Of a stretch of 10,060 bases of DNA, positions 1 through 7,079 are shown in pieces. Source of the DNA: Cephalothrix simula (Eukaryota; Nemertea; Palaeonemertea; Archinemertea; Cephalotrichidae); assembly GCA_035591015.1 (NCBI GenBank), contig JAXIUW010237174.1:1-10060 (forward strand), in the 5' to 3' direction. Position 1 is the first letter of the stretch, and each line of letters opens with the position of its first letter. The notes below the pieces were generated by a model. That model searched no databases. It saw only the letters and a program-made list of their open reading frames with translations, and was not told the origin of the DNA. The translations under genes and the position numbers were made by a program.

Positions 1-2
1 CC

Positions 3-146
3 ATCTGGCTACCTGAAAATCATAGTGGCATAAATCCTCCAGACATGTCACACCTCCCCCTTTCTCCTACCGGACTACTGAGAAATTACTTAATTGTATC
101 GGAGCAATTGTGGACTGATCGCGTCGAGTTCGAGTATAAGTTGTAA
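3..146 (+). CDS. 3' end of an unrecognised protein (partial, enters from left)
   Basis: The frame beginning at base 3 is open for 47-48 codons and ends at TAA 144-146. The residues look like an ordinary soluble protein C-terminus: it begins I-W-L-P-E-N-H, has a proline-rich middle (S-H-L-P-L-S-P), and ends W-T-D-R-V-E-F-E-Y-K-L. Base composition is visibly richer in G and C than the following 800 bases, as expected at an exon/UTR boundary. No ATG is needed because the exon starts outside the window. I do not recognise the family and see no named motif. An AATAAA overlaps the stop (146-151), but the better poly(A) signal is at 900-905. The alternative is a chance open frame, which at this length in AT-rich DNA is possible but not the favoured reading. 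Confidence 0.45.
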   Translation: MWLPENHSGINPPDMSHLPLSPTGLLRNYLIVSEQLWTDRVEFEYKL

Positions 147-396
147 ATAAAGACCAAGGTTGCTTCAATGCGATTTAGTTTTTATCTTCAAAAAAAATTT
201 TTTTTTAAGTCGACAAGTTTTAAATAGACGCCATTAATAATCATAAAAGTCCCGTCATTTTTTTAGTAGCGAGTTTTCGCAAAATGTACGAATTATTAAT
301 TTGTTAATTATTCATAATGGAAAGGCAGCAGGGTAACAATTTCCACACCCAAGGCAACAAAATCTACCCTAACAACCTGATTGCATTACGTCAGTG

Positions 397-404
397 TGAC
401 GTCA
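397..404. promoter_or_regulatory. CRE-like palindrome TGACGTCA (left copy)
   Basis: A perfect 8-base cAMP-response-element consensus, the site class bound by CREB/ATF bZIP proteins. It lies near the centre of the fold-back element, with a half-matching TTACGTCA just upstream at 386-393. Whether it is bound is unknown. Confidence 0.35.
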
Positions 405-441
405 CAAATTATTTTCGTATAAAATTAATCCGAAATACTTG

Positions 442-449
442 TGACGTCA
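442..449. promoter_or_regulatory. CRE-like palindrome TGACGTCA (right copy)
   Basis: Second perfect CRE consensus, the inverted-arm counterpart of the copy at 397-404. Both copies keep the flanking base that extends the site to GTGACGTCA, while neighbouring arm sequence has diverged. Confidence 0.35.
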
Positions 450-899
450 TTGGGCCTTATAAGTCATGCCGATAGGCTGATAAGTTAGATTTTGTTATGG
501 TCTTGCCTTGGGTGAAGAAATTGTTACACAGGTGCGCCTTCACATTCTGTATAATTCACAAATTCGGAATTCGGTTTTGTACGATTTGCATAAACTCGTT
601 ATTATGTTAAATTGCCGCAAAAAATCAATAGTTGGTATTCAACCATTGGGCATTGAATTTTTTTAAATCAGAATTTTTCTTAGATATTTCTATGCATGTG
701 TATGTACATTTGTATTTTACAAAATATTATACATTATTGTTTTGTTTTGAAAACCATTTTTATTGTTAGAGAAACAAATGATACAATATATTAAGTTTTG
801 ACAAATAATTATTTTGTAATCATTATATACATATTTGTTATATGTAATGTTATCTGTTAAAAATGTGAACATTATCTATTTTATGTTACCAAATAGAGT

Positions 900-905
900 A
901 ATAAA
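900..905 (+). terminator. Polyadenylation signal AATAAA
   Basis: Canonical AATAAA followed by T- and GT-rich sequence (TTGTGC, then TTTGTTTTATTTT). It is placed to end the gene whose stop is at 144-146. Similar hexamers are common in AT-rich DNA, so this is only a candidate. Confidence 0.35.
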
Positions 906-975
906 TTTAATATTGTGCAATTATTCAAAAAAAATTATTTGTTTTATTTTTTATACTTCTGCTAAATGAGTATAT

Positions 976-1430
976 GCCCGGTAACAATCTTCTTTTTTTC
1001 GAAGAAAATAGGTTTTGCAATCATACTGTGCGCAAACTAGAATAGCTGTGAGGGTCCGATATGGCTCTTTTGAAGCGAATTAGTATGGATACCGGTTTTA
1101 TAGCCTTATCTTGAACGATTTTTCTTTGATATCATGCTCTAAATCGCAACCATTGTTTAAGCTCCCTTTTAGGCCATGTTTTTGAGGCATATTTCATAAA
1201 TTATTCAAAATCTAAGAAAAATCCGTCAAGATAAGTCTATATAAAACCTATTTCCATACTAATTTGCCATGAGGTTTGCTTCAAATGAGCCATATCTGAC
1301 CGTCACAGCTCTAGTATGGAAACACCATCAAAGTGTTTAATATAAAGTTTTCTATTTCAAAGCCTATGTTGCCATCCTTATCTTTTTGCTTCGAAAAAAT
1401 ATCTTCACCCGAAGCTGTTTGTTACCGGCC
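976..1430. mobile_element. Fold-back element with GGCCGGTAAC-type ends
   Basis: The ends are near-perfect inverted copies: GCCCGGTAAC at 976-985 and, read on the minus strand, GGCCGGTAAC from 1430 to 1421. A second pair of arms lies inside. Left 1037-1130 reads AGCTGTGAGGGTCCGATATG onward, and right 1211-1314 reads on the minus strand AGCTGTGACGGTCAGATATG onward. They share blocks such as GAAGC, AATTAGTATGG, GGTTTTAT, CTTATCTTGA and GATTTTTCTT, broken by small indels. No transposase frame is present, so this would be a degenerate non-autonomous DNA element. No clear target-site duplication is visible. Confidence 0.6.
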
Positions 1431-2038
1431 TCTCGCCAGAAAAATCTGCGGAAATGGTGTATTGGCACTTTCTGAAAGTTACATTGTACAAGTCAATGTT
1501 GTCTTCTATGGCTTTTTTTAGTTATCCAATTTATAATTTTCCATATCTAGATCAGTTAATTACTTGAATTGAAAAAGATGGAAAAGTTGGAGAAAATAAA
1601 TAAAAAACAAATAATTAAGTCTATGTCCCACCAACCCCACCCTGTTTCAACGGGGTCCGGTAACCCAACTGAAGCCGGGTGCACCAACCCCCCTGAGGGT
1701 CCAAATCATATAGATTGACTACCAACCGTATTTCTTAAACCACGTCTGTTTTTAAAGTTACCTCCTAGTATTGAATCGTAAAAATTCGAAGATTGATCAA
1801 AATAAGTACGCAATCAATGCCAAAGTGAATAATCACTGACATGTTTGAAAAACATTTACAGTGAATGGACAATTGCACACAAGTTGTATGTTGTTTATAT
1901 GTGTGTTTTCTTACATTTGGACTATATATTCTTTGGAATAACTTATTTCAGTTAAGTTTTTGCTATGAAATATTTTGAATAGTGGTAGGGATAAATTTCA
2001 CTCCTCTTGCAAACTTTTCACTTGAAAATTCTTTGTGA
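1431..2038. other. Non-coding spacer with a C-rich patch
   Basis: No gene supported. A patch at about 1622-1710 is unusually rich in CCAACCCC/CCC and GGGTCC runs against its AT-rich surroundings. A small hairpin lies at 1834-1863. The remainder is AT-rich without recognisable structure. Confidence 0.4.
1834..1863. repeat. Short imperfect hairpin
   Basis: CACTGACATGTTT (1834-1846), then GAA, then AAACATTTACAGTG (1850-1863). The two arms pair except for a small internal loop. It is too short to be a miRNA precursor on its own. Confidence 0.35.
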
Positions 2039-2347
2039 CTAATTCACTACATGTATATTGCAAAAGAAACTGTATAAATAATTTTCTTTTTTCTCTTGCA
2101 ACTCTCTTGCAACTCTAGCATTAAAATTCCGAAATTGTGCTTGCGTTGAGGCCTTTAACAATTCCGGTAAATTTATTTTTTTCATCATCAGTTTTGGTAC
2201 TTTGCAAAACCGGCGGGTTTCATTCATAAATGACCAGGTCACGTTGGTTTTTACCAAATAAGGTAAAATATGAAATACTATACTCCTAGGAACGAATTTA
2301 TTTTTTTTAAACAGACGTGAAACGGTGTCACTTATTACTCAGTTGAC
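2039..2347 (-). other. Open frame of about 103 codons, minus strand, status unknown
   Basis: On the minus strand the frame runs without a stop from just after a TGA near 2348 down to TAG at 2039-2041, about 103 codons in AT-rich DNA. The first in-frame ATG begins the peptide M-N-E-T-R-R-F. Farther in there is an acidic and basic helix-like stretch (V-A-R-E-L-Q-E-K-K-E-N). No good splice acceptor or donor flanks it on the minus strand and no family is recognised. An 11-bp imperfect tandem repeat (TTGCAACTCTC, about 2097-2118) lies inside the frame. It could be a relic exon or chance. Confidence 0.2.
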
Positions 2348-2442
2348 ATTCGTTTTTCCTGCCCTCATAGGCGTCTCCAGCAGTGTCATTACCTTGATAT
2401 TATGAATCGTTGACTCAAATGTGTCATTGTGAGCATTCATAG

Positions 2443-2642
2443 AGCATTGGTGGATTTACAACTATCGCAATATTCAGAGTTACACGTCAGAGCTACCAGA
2501 AGCTTTCACTTGATCTTAAATCGTTGTGCGATGAGCTATATCCTACACCTTCCAATAAATATTTAGAGGGAATCTGTCATCGCCGACTATTTTTCATTTT
2601 AAGCAGTTTTAAATCCTTGGTTTTGGGGTTTAACTGTTTAAG
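2443..2642 (+). other. Candidate coding exon (low confidence)
   Basis: A + strand frame is open from 2443 to a TGA at 2644-2646 (67 codons) and has no ATG. It includes an amphipathic, coding-like stretch, S-Y-Q-K-L-S-L-D-L-K-S-L-C-D-E-L-Y-P. The composition here is less AT-rich than on either side. Possible acceptors are the AG at 2441-2442 and the CAG at about 2490. A donor AAG|GTGAAT at 2643 would end the exon in phase 2, which matches the next candidate exon at 3525. An overlapping frame is also open for about 48 codons, which weakens the case. No family recognised. Confidence 0.2.
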
Positions 2643-2646
2643 GTGA

Positions 2647-3106
2647 ATGTGATTTTTTATGAAAACAAAATAAATTTTAGCATTATTATAAAAATTGCCT
2701 TTTCATTTATAAATTAAGAACGTTTTCGGCATGATATTCTCTTCTTAATTAACGTCACAAAATACATGTATTTTTACATGTAATTTTCAAAGGTCGAAGT
2801 AAGATTTGATCATTTTAAAGATAAATTTTATACAATTTGGTCCTTCATATCAATATTTGCGCCATTTTAGGAGTCGGGTAGATTATAAGATTGCTTTCAT
2901 GATATCCATATTCCAATTAATTATTTTATTAATCTATTAATTTTATTGATCTATTTATTTTAGGTATAGATTTTTTGCAAGCAAATTGCAGGTCAATTAG
3001 GAGCGTGCTGAAAACGAAGCAAAATTAATCCATGTTTTTCCTGCCGTAGTTCTCGGAAGTCGCATGATAACGTAAAAATTTAAATATTTTGCATTTTATT
3101 ACTTTG
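2647..3106. other. AT-rich non-coding stretch
   Basis: Nothing gene-like seen. A perfect 16-base palindrome AAAATACATGTATTTT lies at 2759-2774, closely followed by another ACATGTA. If the neighbouring candidate exons are real, this is intron. Confidence 0.4.
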
Positions 3107-3481
3107 ATATTGAATATAACGTAATTGATCGTTGCAAAATGACCAAAAGTCAGGATGGAGTCATTATTTTTCTTAACGATTGCATAAATAATGGCGATTA
3201 TGCGTAACCGAAAGTTTTCGCAACTTTGTAATTTCTGTGAATAGTGAAAACTGAAAACCTTAAATGGCCCTTTAGATATCAGTACGATTTTAATTTTATA
3301 TTGCATATAACGTAATTTGGTCATTGCAAAATGGTGAAAAGTCAGGAGTCATTATTTTTCGTTCCATAGTATCAAGCACAAAATATACAAAATATACCGA
3401 AAGTTTTTGCAACTTTCGTAATTTCTGTGAATTTGAGAAAACCTTAAATGACCCTTTAGATATCAGTATGATTTTGATTGA
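3107..3481. repeat. Tandem duplication, two copies of about 191 bp
   Basis: Copy 1 (about 3107-3297) and copy 2 (about 3298-3481) are directly repeated. Shared blocks in the same order include ATATAACGTAATT, TTGCAAAATG, AAAAGTCAGGA, GAGTCATTATTTTTC, ACCGAAAGTTTT, GCAACTTT, GTAATTTCTGTGAAT, ACCTTAAATG, CCCTTTAGATATCAGTA and GATTTT. Small indels separate the copies. Apparent reading frames here on either strand are by-products of the repeat. Confidence 0.85.
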
Positions 3482-3524
3482 ATTTTTGATTTGTGCTACT
3501 AAATTTTTATTTTTTTATCTTCAG

Positions 3525-3579
3525 ATTTTGTCCTTATAGTGGTCGTAAAATGGTAATCGATGCCCTAATCAAGACTGAT
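3525..3579 (+). other. Candidate 55-nt internal exon (low confidence)
   Basis: A strong acceptor (T-rich tract, then TCTTCAG ending at 3524) and a full-consensus donor GTAAGT at 3580 bracket 55 bases. With one leading base they are open in one frame, encoding F-C-P-Y-S-G-R-K-M-V-I-D-A-L-I-K-T-D. Entry in phase 2 and exit in phase 0 fit the candidate exons before and after it. No family recognised. Short spans bracketed by AG and GT are common by chance, so this rests on the quality of the two splice sites and the agreement of phases. Confidence 0.25.
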
Positions 3580-3717
3580 GTAAGTTTCTGATAAGATGAT
3601 ACATTTGTAGTCGAGTTATTTTGATCATCGCATTTCCGATAATCGTTTATTGATTTGTTCTTTTTCGATAAAAATGATTCTGGAAGCAGGGAAATGATTC
3701 CATTTTCTCTCGTGCAG

Positions 3718-3882
3718 AATGCTTTTCGAAAATTGAAAATTCATGGCTTCTTACATGCTAATAAGATGTTGGTTGGTGATTCTCTTGAAGTAAAACGGAA
3801 TCGCCATTTTGAAAATTTAAAGACGCACCCGTACACTTATGTTTATCAACAAAACCCAGTCGCTGAGAAAGACCGCCCCTGA
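3718..3882 (+). other. Candidate terminal exon (low confidence)
   Basis: A good acceptor (CCATTTTCTCTCGTGCAG ending at 3717) opens a frame in phase 0. The frame runs 54 codons to TGA 3880-3882, starting N-A-F-R-K-L-K-I-H-G and containing H-A-N-K-M-L-V-G-D-S-L-E-V. The same frame is open back to about 3655, partly behind the acceptor. AATAAA hexamers follow at 4161-4166 and 4192-4197. It could be the last exon of a small + strand gene with 2443-2642 and 3525-3579. No homology is recognised and chance is a real possibility. Confidence 0.22.
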
Positions 3883-4365
3883 TTAGTCAATGGAAAATGT
3901 ATCATGAAAATTAACTCCGACCTATTCCCCGTTCCGGCAAGTTGCCAACCCACCGTAATAGAATTTGCCAACTGTACAAACAGAATACCCCTTTAATAGG
4001 GTCCGGATGCCACTCAATCTTGAAAACCTGGAAAACTCAGGGAATCAGTTGGGATTCAGCCGGGGGATTCAGTTATGTGCGCTGAAAAGCTTTTTAATTT
4101 AGTAAAGCCATCTGACGCCCAGAGGTCAAAATATAATATTAATTGCATCATATGAATGAGAATAAATCTGTATTTAGAAAAACAAACTATGAATAAATTT
4201 AATGATTAAGGCTTAAAATATCCCATAATATTCTTTTAAAAAACGTCAGTTAAAACATTTAAATATTCTACAACTATCCATGTACGTTTTTTGAGTAAAC
4301 ATGCACTTGATTTTTTGAGTTTATCATTCTTCTTATTCTGCTTTAATGTCGTTTATTACTATCAG
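3883..4365. other. Spacer upstream of the LRR gene
   Basis: No gene supported. About 3920-4080 has a patch of imperfect short repeats with more G and C: GCCAACCCACC and GCCAACTG, then GAATCAGTTGGGATTCAG followed by GGGGATTCAG. The rest is AT-rich. It ends in a pyrimidine-rich run with AG at 4364-4365 that resembles a splice acceptor. Confidence 0.35.
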
Positions 4366-4482
4366 ATGGAAATTCGCGGTGTCCAGGCACCGCACGCTCA
4401 CAGCCGGTGTTATAACCAAGCATCTGTGCGTCATCGGAAAATGAAAACAAGTTTAAAACTTCTAATACTAAGCGCGGGATAA
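4366..4482 (+). other. Possible 5' leader block with 38-codon upstream ORF
   Basis: A locally GC-rich, CpG-containing stretch (about 4373-4440) starts right after an acceptor-like pyrimidine tract and AG. It holds ATG 4366 to TAA 4480-4482, 38 codons starting M-E-I-R-G-V-Q-A-P-H. It lies 74 bases upstream of the LRR start codon on the same strand, so it may be 5' UTR carrying an upstream ORF that would tune translation of the LRR protein. I have no evidence that the peptide itself is conserved. Confidence 0.25.
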
Positions 4483-4556
4483 TGTCGCGTTTTTGTCAAA
4501 AACAAGAATGGATACAATACAAATGGAATTGATTAATTTTATATATTTAAGACATT

Positions 4557-4786
4557 ATGGTGTGGAATAATTGTTTTATTTACATATTTTTTTACTTCCT
4601 AATAAATTGGACACGATATAGAGTAACAAGTTTAACTCATAATTCTCATTCTCTTCTTTCAAATTGTCCTACGAAGTGTACATGCAAAAGAGTTAATCAT
4701 GTTGGAATAATTACGGATTGTAGTTTAATTGGGGAAGCAAATGTTCAAGCTGCCCTTCCAAAAATACCAGCCGAAACAGTACGATT
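4557..4786 (+). CDS. First coding exon of a secreted or membrane LRR protein (signal peptide + LRRNT)
   Basis: ATG 4557 is the first ATG after an in-frame TAA (4548-4550), with A at -3 and G at +4, a good initiation context. Residues 6-18 (C-F-I-Y-I-F-F-Y-F-L-I-N-W) form a hydrophobic core suited to a signal peptide. Residues 37-77 carry the LRR N-terminal cysteine cap: C-P-T-K-C-T-C, then D-C-S after a spacer, then L-P-K-I-P-A-E-T-V-R-L leading into the first repeat. In the family these cysteines form disulfides that cap the LRR solenoid outside the cell. The exon ends at a consensus donor GTAAGT (4787-4792) in phase 2, splitting the Leu codon, the usual intron position in animal LRR genes. 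The cap has a few extra residues (E-A-N-V-Q-A-A) before L-P-K-I-P. Nothing here separates Slit-, LRIG-, LGR- or Toll-like members. No second LRR exon was found downstream. Confidence 0.75.
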
Positions 4787-5129
4787 GTAAGTATATTTGA
4801 CATATTTTATCCGTATTTTTGCGCGTATAGTTTTTGCGCATTTTTTTTCTATACTCTTGTTCTTCACAATTGAGCGTAATTAAGATGTTTTGCAATCTAT
4901 AAATTTGTGATTATTTGGGATATTTAAAATGTTTATGTATTCAAAATGGCGGTCCGATGTTAATTATTTGGCAGAGCCCGGGATCCCTTTTCCGATTAAT
5001 TTTTTCTAAAAACAGGTCTTTTTATAAGATGAAACTAAATTATAACTTATATTTCCTTTAAAATGAAAAAAGTCAGTAATCTAAAAAAAGTGCGTGTTTT
5101 TCTGATTTTGCGAAATGAGCTGTCAATGT

Positions 5130-5187
5130 TTAAAAACTTTCTTATACTTGATAGCCTGTTAAAAACTTTCTTATACTTGATAGCCTG
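5130..5187. repeat. Perfect 29-bp tandem duplication
   Basis: Two identical head-to-tail copies, 5130-5158 and 5159-5187, each starting TTAAAAACTTTC and ending ATAGCCTG. Exact identity suggests a recent slippage event. Confidence 0.95.
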
Positions 5188-5280
5188 TTTTGTAAAGTTA
5201 CATCACATTTTACTTTGTGGATTTATGTTTTATGGTCATTAGCCTTAAGTTAAATTGCTTTGGCCATGTCCTTCCTTTAA

Positions 5281-5319
5281 AATTAGATCATTAATTAGAT
5301 CATTTTAAAATTAGATCAT
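5281..5319. repeat. AATTAGATCAT repeated three times
   Basis: The 11-mer AATTAGATCAT starts at 5281 and 5293, and a close copy (AATTAGATCAT after TTTTAA) lies at about 5309-5319. Spacing is 12 and about 16 bases, so this is an imperfect short tandem array. Confidence 0.7.
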
Positions 5320-6012
5320 GTACACTAGAAAATGTTAACCTCTAAATTGGTTTAATCAAATCTAATACACAGTTGCCTTACAATATGTGAAAATATTTAA
5401 TGGTTTATGCGGCTGCCATGTTTTTTATTACGTCACGCGACTTCTTTATGGCATTAGAAAACAATTGGAACCGCTAGGTTGCATGGGGAGGTTCGGCGAT
5501 TTATGCAGCAAATCTAATATACATGTATTAAAGTAAAAGGTCATTGTTTATAGGTCAACGTGATCATGACATCTTTTTGGTTGGAATTATGAAGTATGAT
5601 CTCTGTGGTTTGGGTATAAGAACAAAAAATTAAATTCATTTCCGGGGGACTATTTTACTGATGGTGAAAGGGCACCATGTTTACACTGCTTAGTGCGCAC
5701 AAACAGAAATTTGAGAAATTTTAAAAACTGTGATATCCTGAAAAAATTTGATGGTGATATTTGTACGGCGAATCTTGTGAGGATACATGAAGAGTTGCTG
5801 CTAATGTTCTATTGTCACTAATGGAAAAATTAATACCAATCTGTACCCGGGCGCCAGAAACCTATGCCTCTACTGAAAGTGCCAACTACTTTTGAATTAT
5901 CTCCTATATCTGAAACATAGTATTTTCATTTCTCATGTTTCCTTATTTCTTCTGATAATCTCAGCATTATGAGCAGCATCAGTATTTGATAAGAACTATG
6001 CTATATTTTCTA

Positions 6013-6116
6013 TCGATCAATTTCAATGTGATTTAGGTTCTATTGATATGTCTTATGTACTTTGATGTTAATATCTGTCACCCTTGTTCAGTGGCCAATA
6101 TTAACAGATTGATCGA
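6013..6116. repeat. Nested inverted repeats
   Basis: Outer arms TCGATCAAT (6013-6021) and ATTGATCGA (6108-6116) enclose inner arms TGTTAATAT (6066-6074) and ATATTAACA (6098-6106). The arms are perfect but short and loosely spaced, so this may be a decayed fold-back element or chance. Confidence 0.35.
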
Positions 6117-6301
6117 GTATGGGGACAGGATGTAGGTTTTTTATCCCCTTCTTTGATGTACCCCTTTTGAACTGTGTGATTGATTATTTTTATTTATCTC
6201 ATTTTTTGCTTTACAATTTTTCAATAATCGGCGAATGAATGCAATTTTACATAATTGCTTAGCTGTGAGACCGCTCAGTTTGGTTGTTCTCTGGGTAAAA
6301 G

Positions 6302-6319
6302 GTCCGGTGTCTTCCGGAC
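6302..6319. repeat. GC-rich 6-bp hairpin
   Basis: GTCCGG (6302-6307) and CCGGAC (6314-6319) around a 6-base loop. It stands out from AT-rich surroundings but has no known role. Confidence 0.4.
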
Positions 6320-6465
6320 TCTGAAATTCATATTGGAACAGTAAACTACCTGTATCAATCAACCGTATCTATTAAAAATACTTTAGTTAAAAGTTGTAGA
6401 TTTTAAATGAGAAATACATCAAACAGTTTTAAATAGAGCACTTTTCTTTATTTTGGAGCTGATCC

Positions 6466-6529
6466 GAATCAGAAGCTAGGCGCAGTGCGCAGGCGATTCC
6501 GCACGGCAGACTGTATTGCTGTAGACTGG
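6466..6529 (+). other. GC-rich block ending at a strong splice donor; possible leader exon
   Basis: About 65 bases with far more G and C than their surroundings contain GGCGCAGTGCGCAGGCG, an interrupted match to the NRF-1 half-sites GCGCA and TGCGC. The block ends at the consensus donor GTGAGT (6530-6535). One frame is open through it (G-A-D-P-N-Q-K-L-G-A-V, onward to A-V-D-W) but stops at the donor. It could be a promoter-proximal non-coding first exon of the downstream gene whose coding starts at 9627, or a piece of a mobile element. No TATA box or acceptor is needed for the first reading, and no direct evidence of transcription exists. Confidence 0.25.
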
Positions 6530-6653
6530 TGAGTGGTACTACTGTATTTGCTATTTTGCAAAGTTTTTCTAGAACCTACTGTACTTTATATAGACACGAA
6601 TTTCCGTTTTCGTGTTGCGCTTCTCTGCTATAGGAATGGAAAGCACGGTAGTT

Positions 6654-6906
6654 CATGATAGTAATAGCTATAGACCACTTATTTGGGAGGTAGAGTTGCG
6701 GCGGCAAAATAAATTAACGCCCTCTTTTGGCTAGGTAAACTATACACCATTGGACTCCATGTCACACCCTAAAACAATAGGGGAGGGGTGAGAACCTTTT
6801 TCTTAGCGGCAATGGACCTCTCGCGATGAGACCTTTCCAATGGTGTTGCTGCCGCAACTCTACCTCCCAAAAATTGGTCTATAGTAGAACGCTATTACTA
6901 CTCATG
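6654..6906. mobile_element. MITE-like fold-back element with about 55-bp arms
   Basis: Left arm 6654-6707 and right arm 6846-6906 are reverse complements. Shared order: CATGA, TAGTAATAGC, TATAGACCA, TTTGGGAGGTAGAGTTGCGGC. The main difference is a 7-base indel (GTTCTAC) between TAGTAATAGC and TATAGACC in the right arm, read on the minus strand. Inside, CACCATTGG (6745-6753) is mirrored by CCAATGGTG (6837-6845), so the left half carries an extra 37 or so bases. There is no coding frame. Total about 253 bp. Target-site duplication not evident. Confidence 0.75.
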
Positions 6907-6948
6907 TTTTGATTGAGCCGTAGATTAGCATGAGATCTCCTATTTAAA

Positions 6949-7079
6949 GGCCCAAATAAAGTTCCCGACGACGTGCGACAACTATGAGATATCCGAGCAC
7001 CGAAGCACTGCAATCTTATGCATTGAATATCATGTAGTTGTCGCACGTCGCCGCCGGCAAAGGGAACTTTATTTTGGCC
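6949..7079. mobile_element. Compact hairpin MITE with TAAA flanks
   Basis: The left arm begins GGCCCAAATAAAGTTCCC and continues into GACGTGCGACAACTA. The right arm, read on the minus strand, begins GGCCAAAATAAAGTTCCC and after about 10 extra bases continues GACGTGCGACAACTA. The two GACGTGCGACAACTA blocks are identical. The loop is about 40 bases. Both ends are flanked by TAAA (6945-6948 and 7080-7083), a possible 4-base target-site duplication. There is no coding capacity. The long GC-rich stem would also fold strongly as RNA. Confidence 0.75.

Larger units (their letters stand above)
265..600. mobile_element. Fold-back (MITE-like) element with internal CRE-like sites
   Basis: The two halves are imperfect inverted copies. 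The best-preserved arms are 333-357 and 503-527, which match at 23 of 25 positions as reverse complements. Similarity continues outward: CGAGTTTTCGCAAAATGTAC on the left (270-289) resembles the reverse complement of the right side up to about 598. It also continues inward to the centre near 430. There is no coding capacity, so it would be a non-autonomous DNA element. The outer limits are blurred and I see no convincing target-site duplication; a shared CAGG next to the inner arms is weak. Confidence 0.6.
147..925 (+). other. Probable 3' UTR and gene end
   Basis: Non-coding, AT-rich stretch after the stop at 146. It carries the palindromic element at 265-600, then about 300 bases of very AT-rich sequence. 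AATAAA at 900-905 is followed within about 25-50 bases by T- and GT-rich sequence, the usual animal cleavage and polyadenylation context. That this is the UTR of the gene ending at 146 is inference from order and strand only. Confidence 0.3.
4787..6465 (+). other. Presumed first intron of the LRR gene, proximal part
   Basis: It begins with GTAAGT. I looked for a phase-2 exon of about 72 bases with the LxLxxN pattern and found none. The stretch holds a 29-bp tandem duplication, a triplicated 11-mer, a fold-back pair at 6013-6116, a short GC hairpin at 6302-6319, and an ATG-less open frame at 5600-5818. Otherwise it is AT-rich. Confidence 0.35.

Noticed and set aside
1333-1521. 62-codon + strand open frame
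   Set aside because: It begins at a TTG and its first 98 bases are the right arm of the fold-back element at 976-1430. No splice or start context supports it.
3025-3324. 99-codon minus-strand open frame
   Set aside because: It runs through the 191-bp tandem duplication and starts at a non-ATG codon. The residues are low-complexity Ile/Lys/Phe/Asn-rich, as expected from AT-rich DNA.
3324-3539. 71-codon + strand open frame
   Set aside because: It begins at TTG inside copy 2 of the duplication and ends across a splice-acceptor-like tract. It is best explained as a by-product of the repeat.
1622-4080. C-rich patches at 1622-1710 and 3920-4080 as copies of one repeat
   Set aside because: They share short words such as GGGTCCGG and CCAACCC, but I could not align them over any useful length.
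4943-4952. AAAATGGCGG, a YY1-like site in the LRR intron
   Set aside because: The related core GCCATTTT also appears in other AT-rich places here (for example near 2861 and 3803), so a single match carries little weight.
5427-5437. TTACGTCACGCG, a CRE-like half site outside the fold-back element
   Set aside because: Only a partial match and isolated. It is not linked to any promoter feature I can support.
6141-6362. 73-codon minus-strand open frame
   Set aside because: It starts at TTG, has no splice or promoter context and no recognised motif. Its C-terminal half is Lys/Asn-rich, as in chance AT-rich frames.
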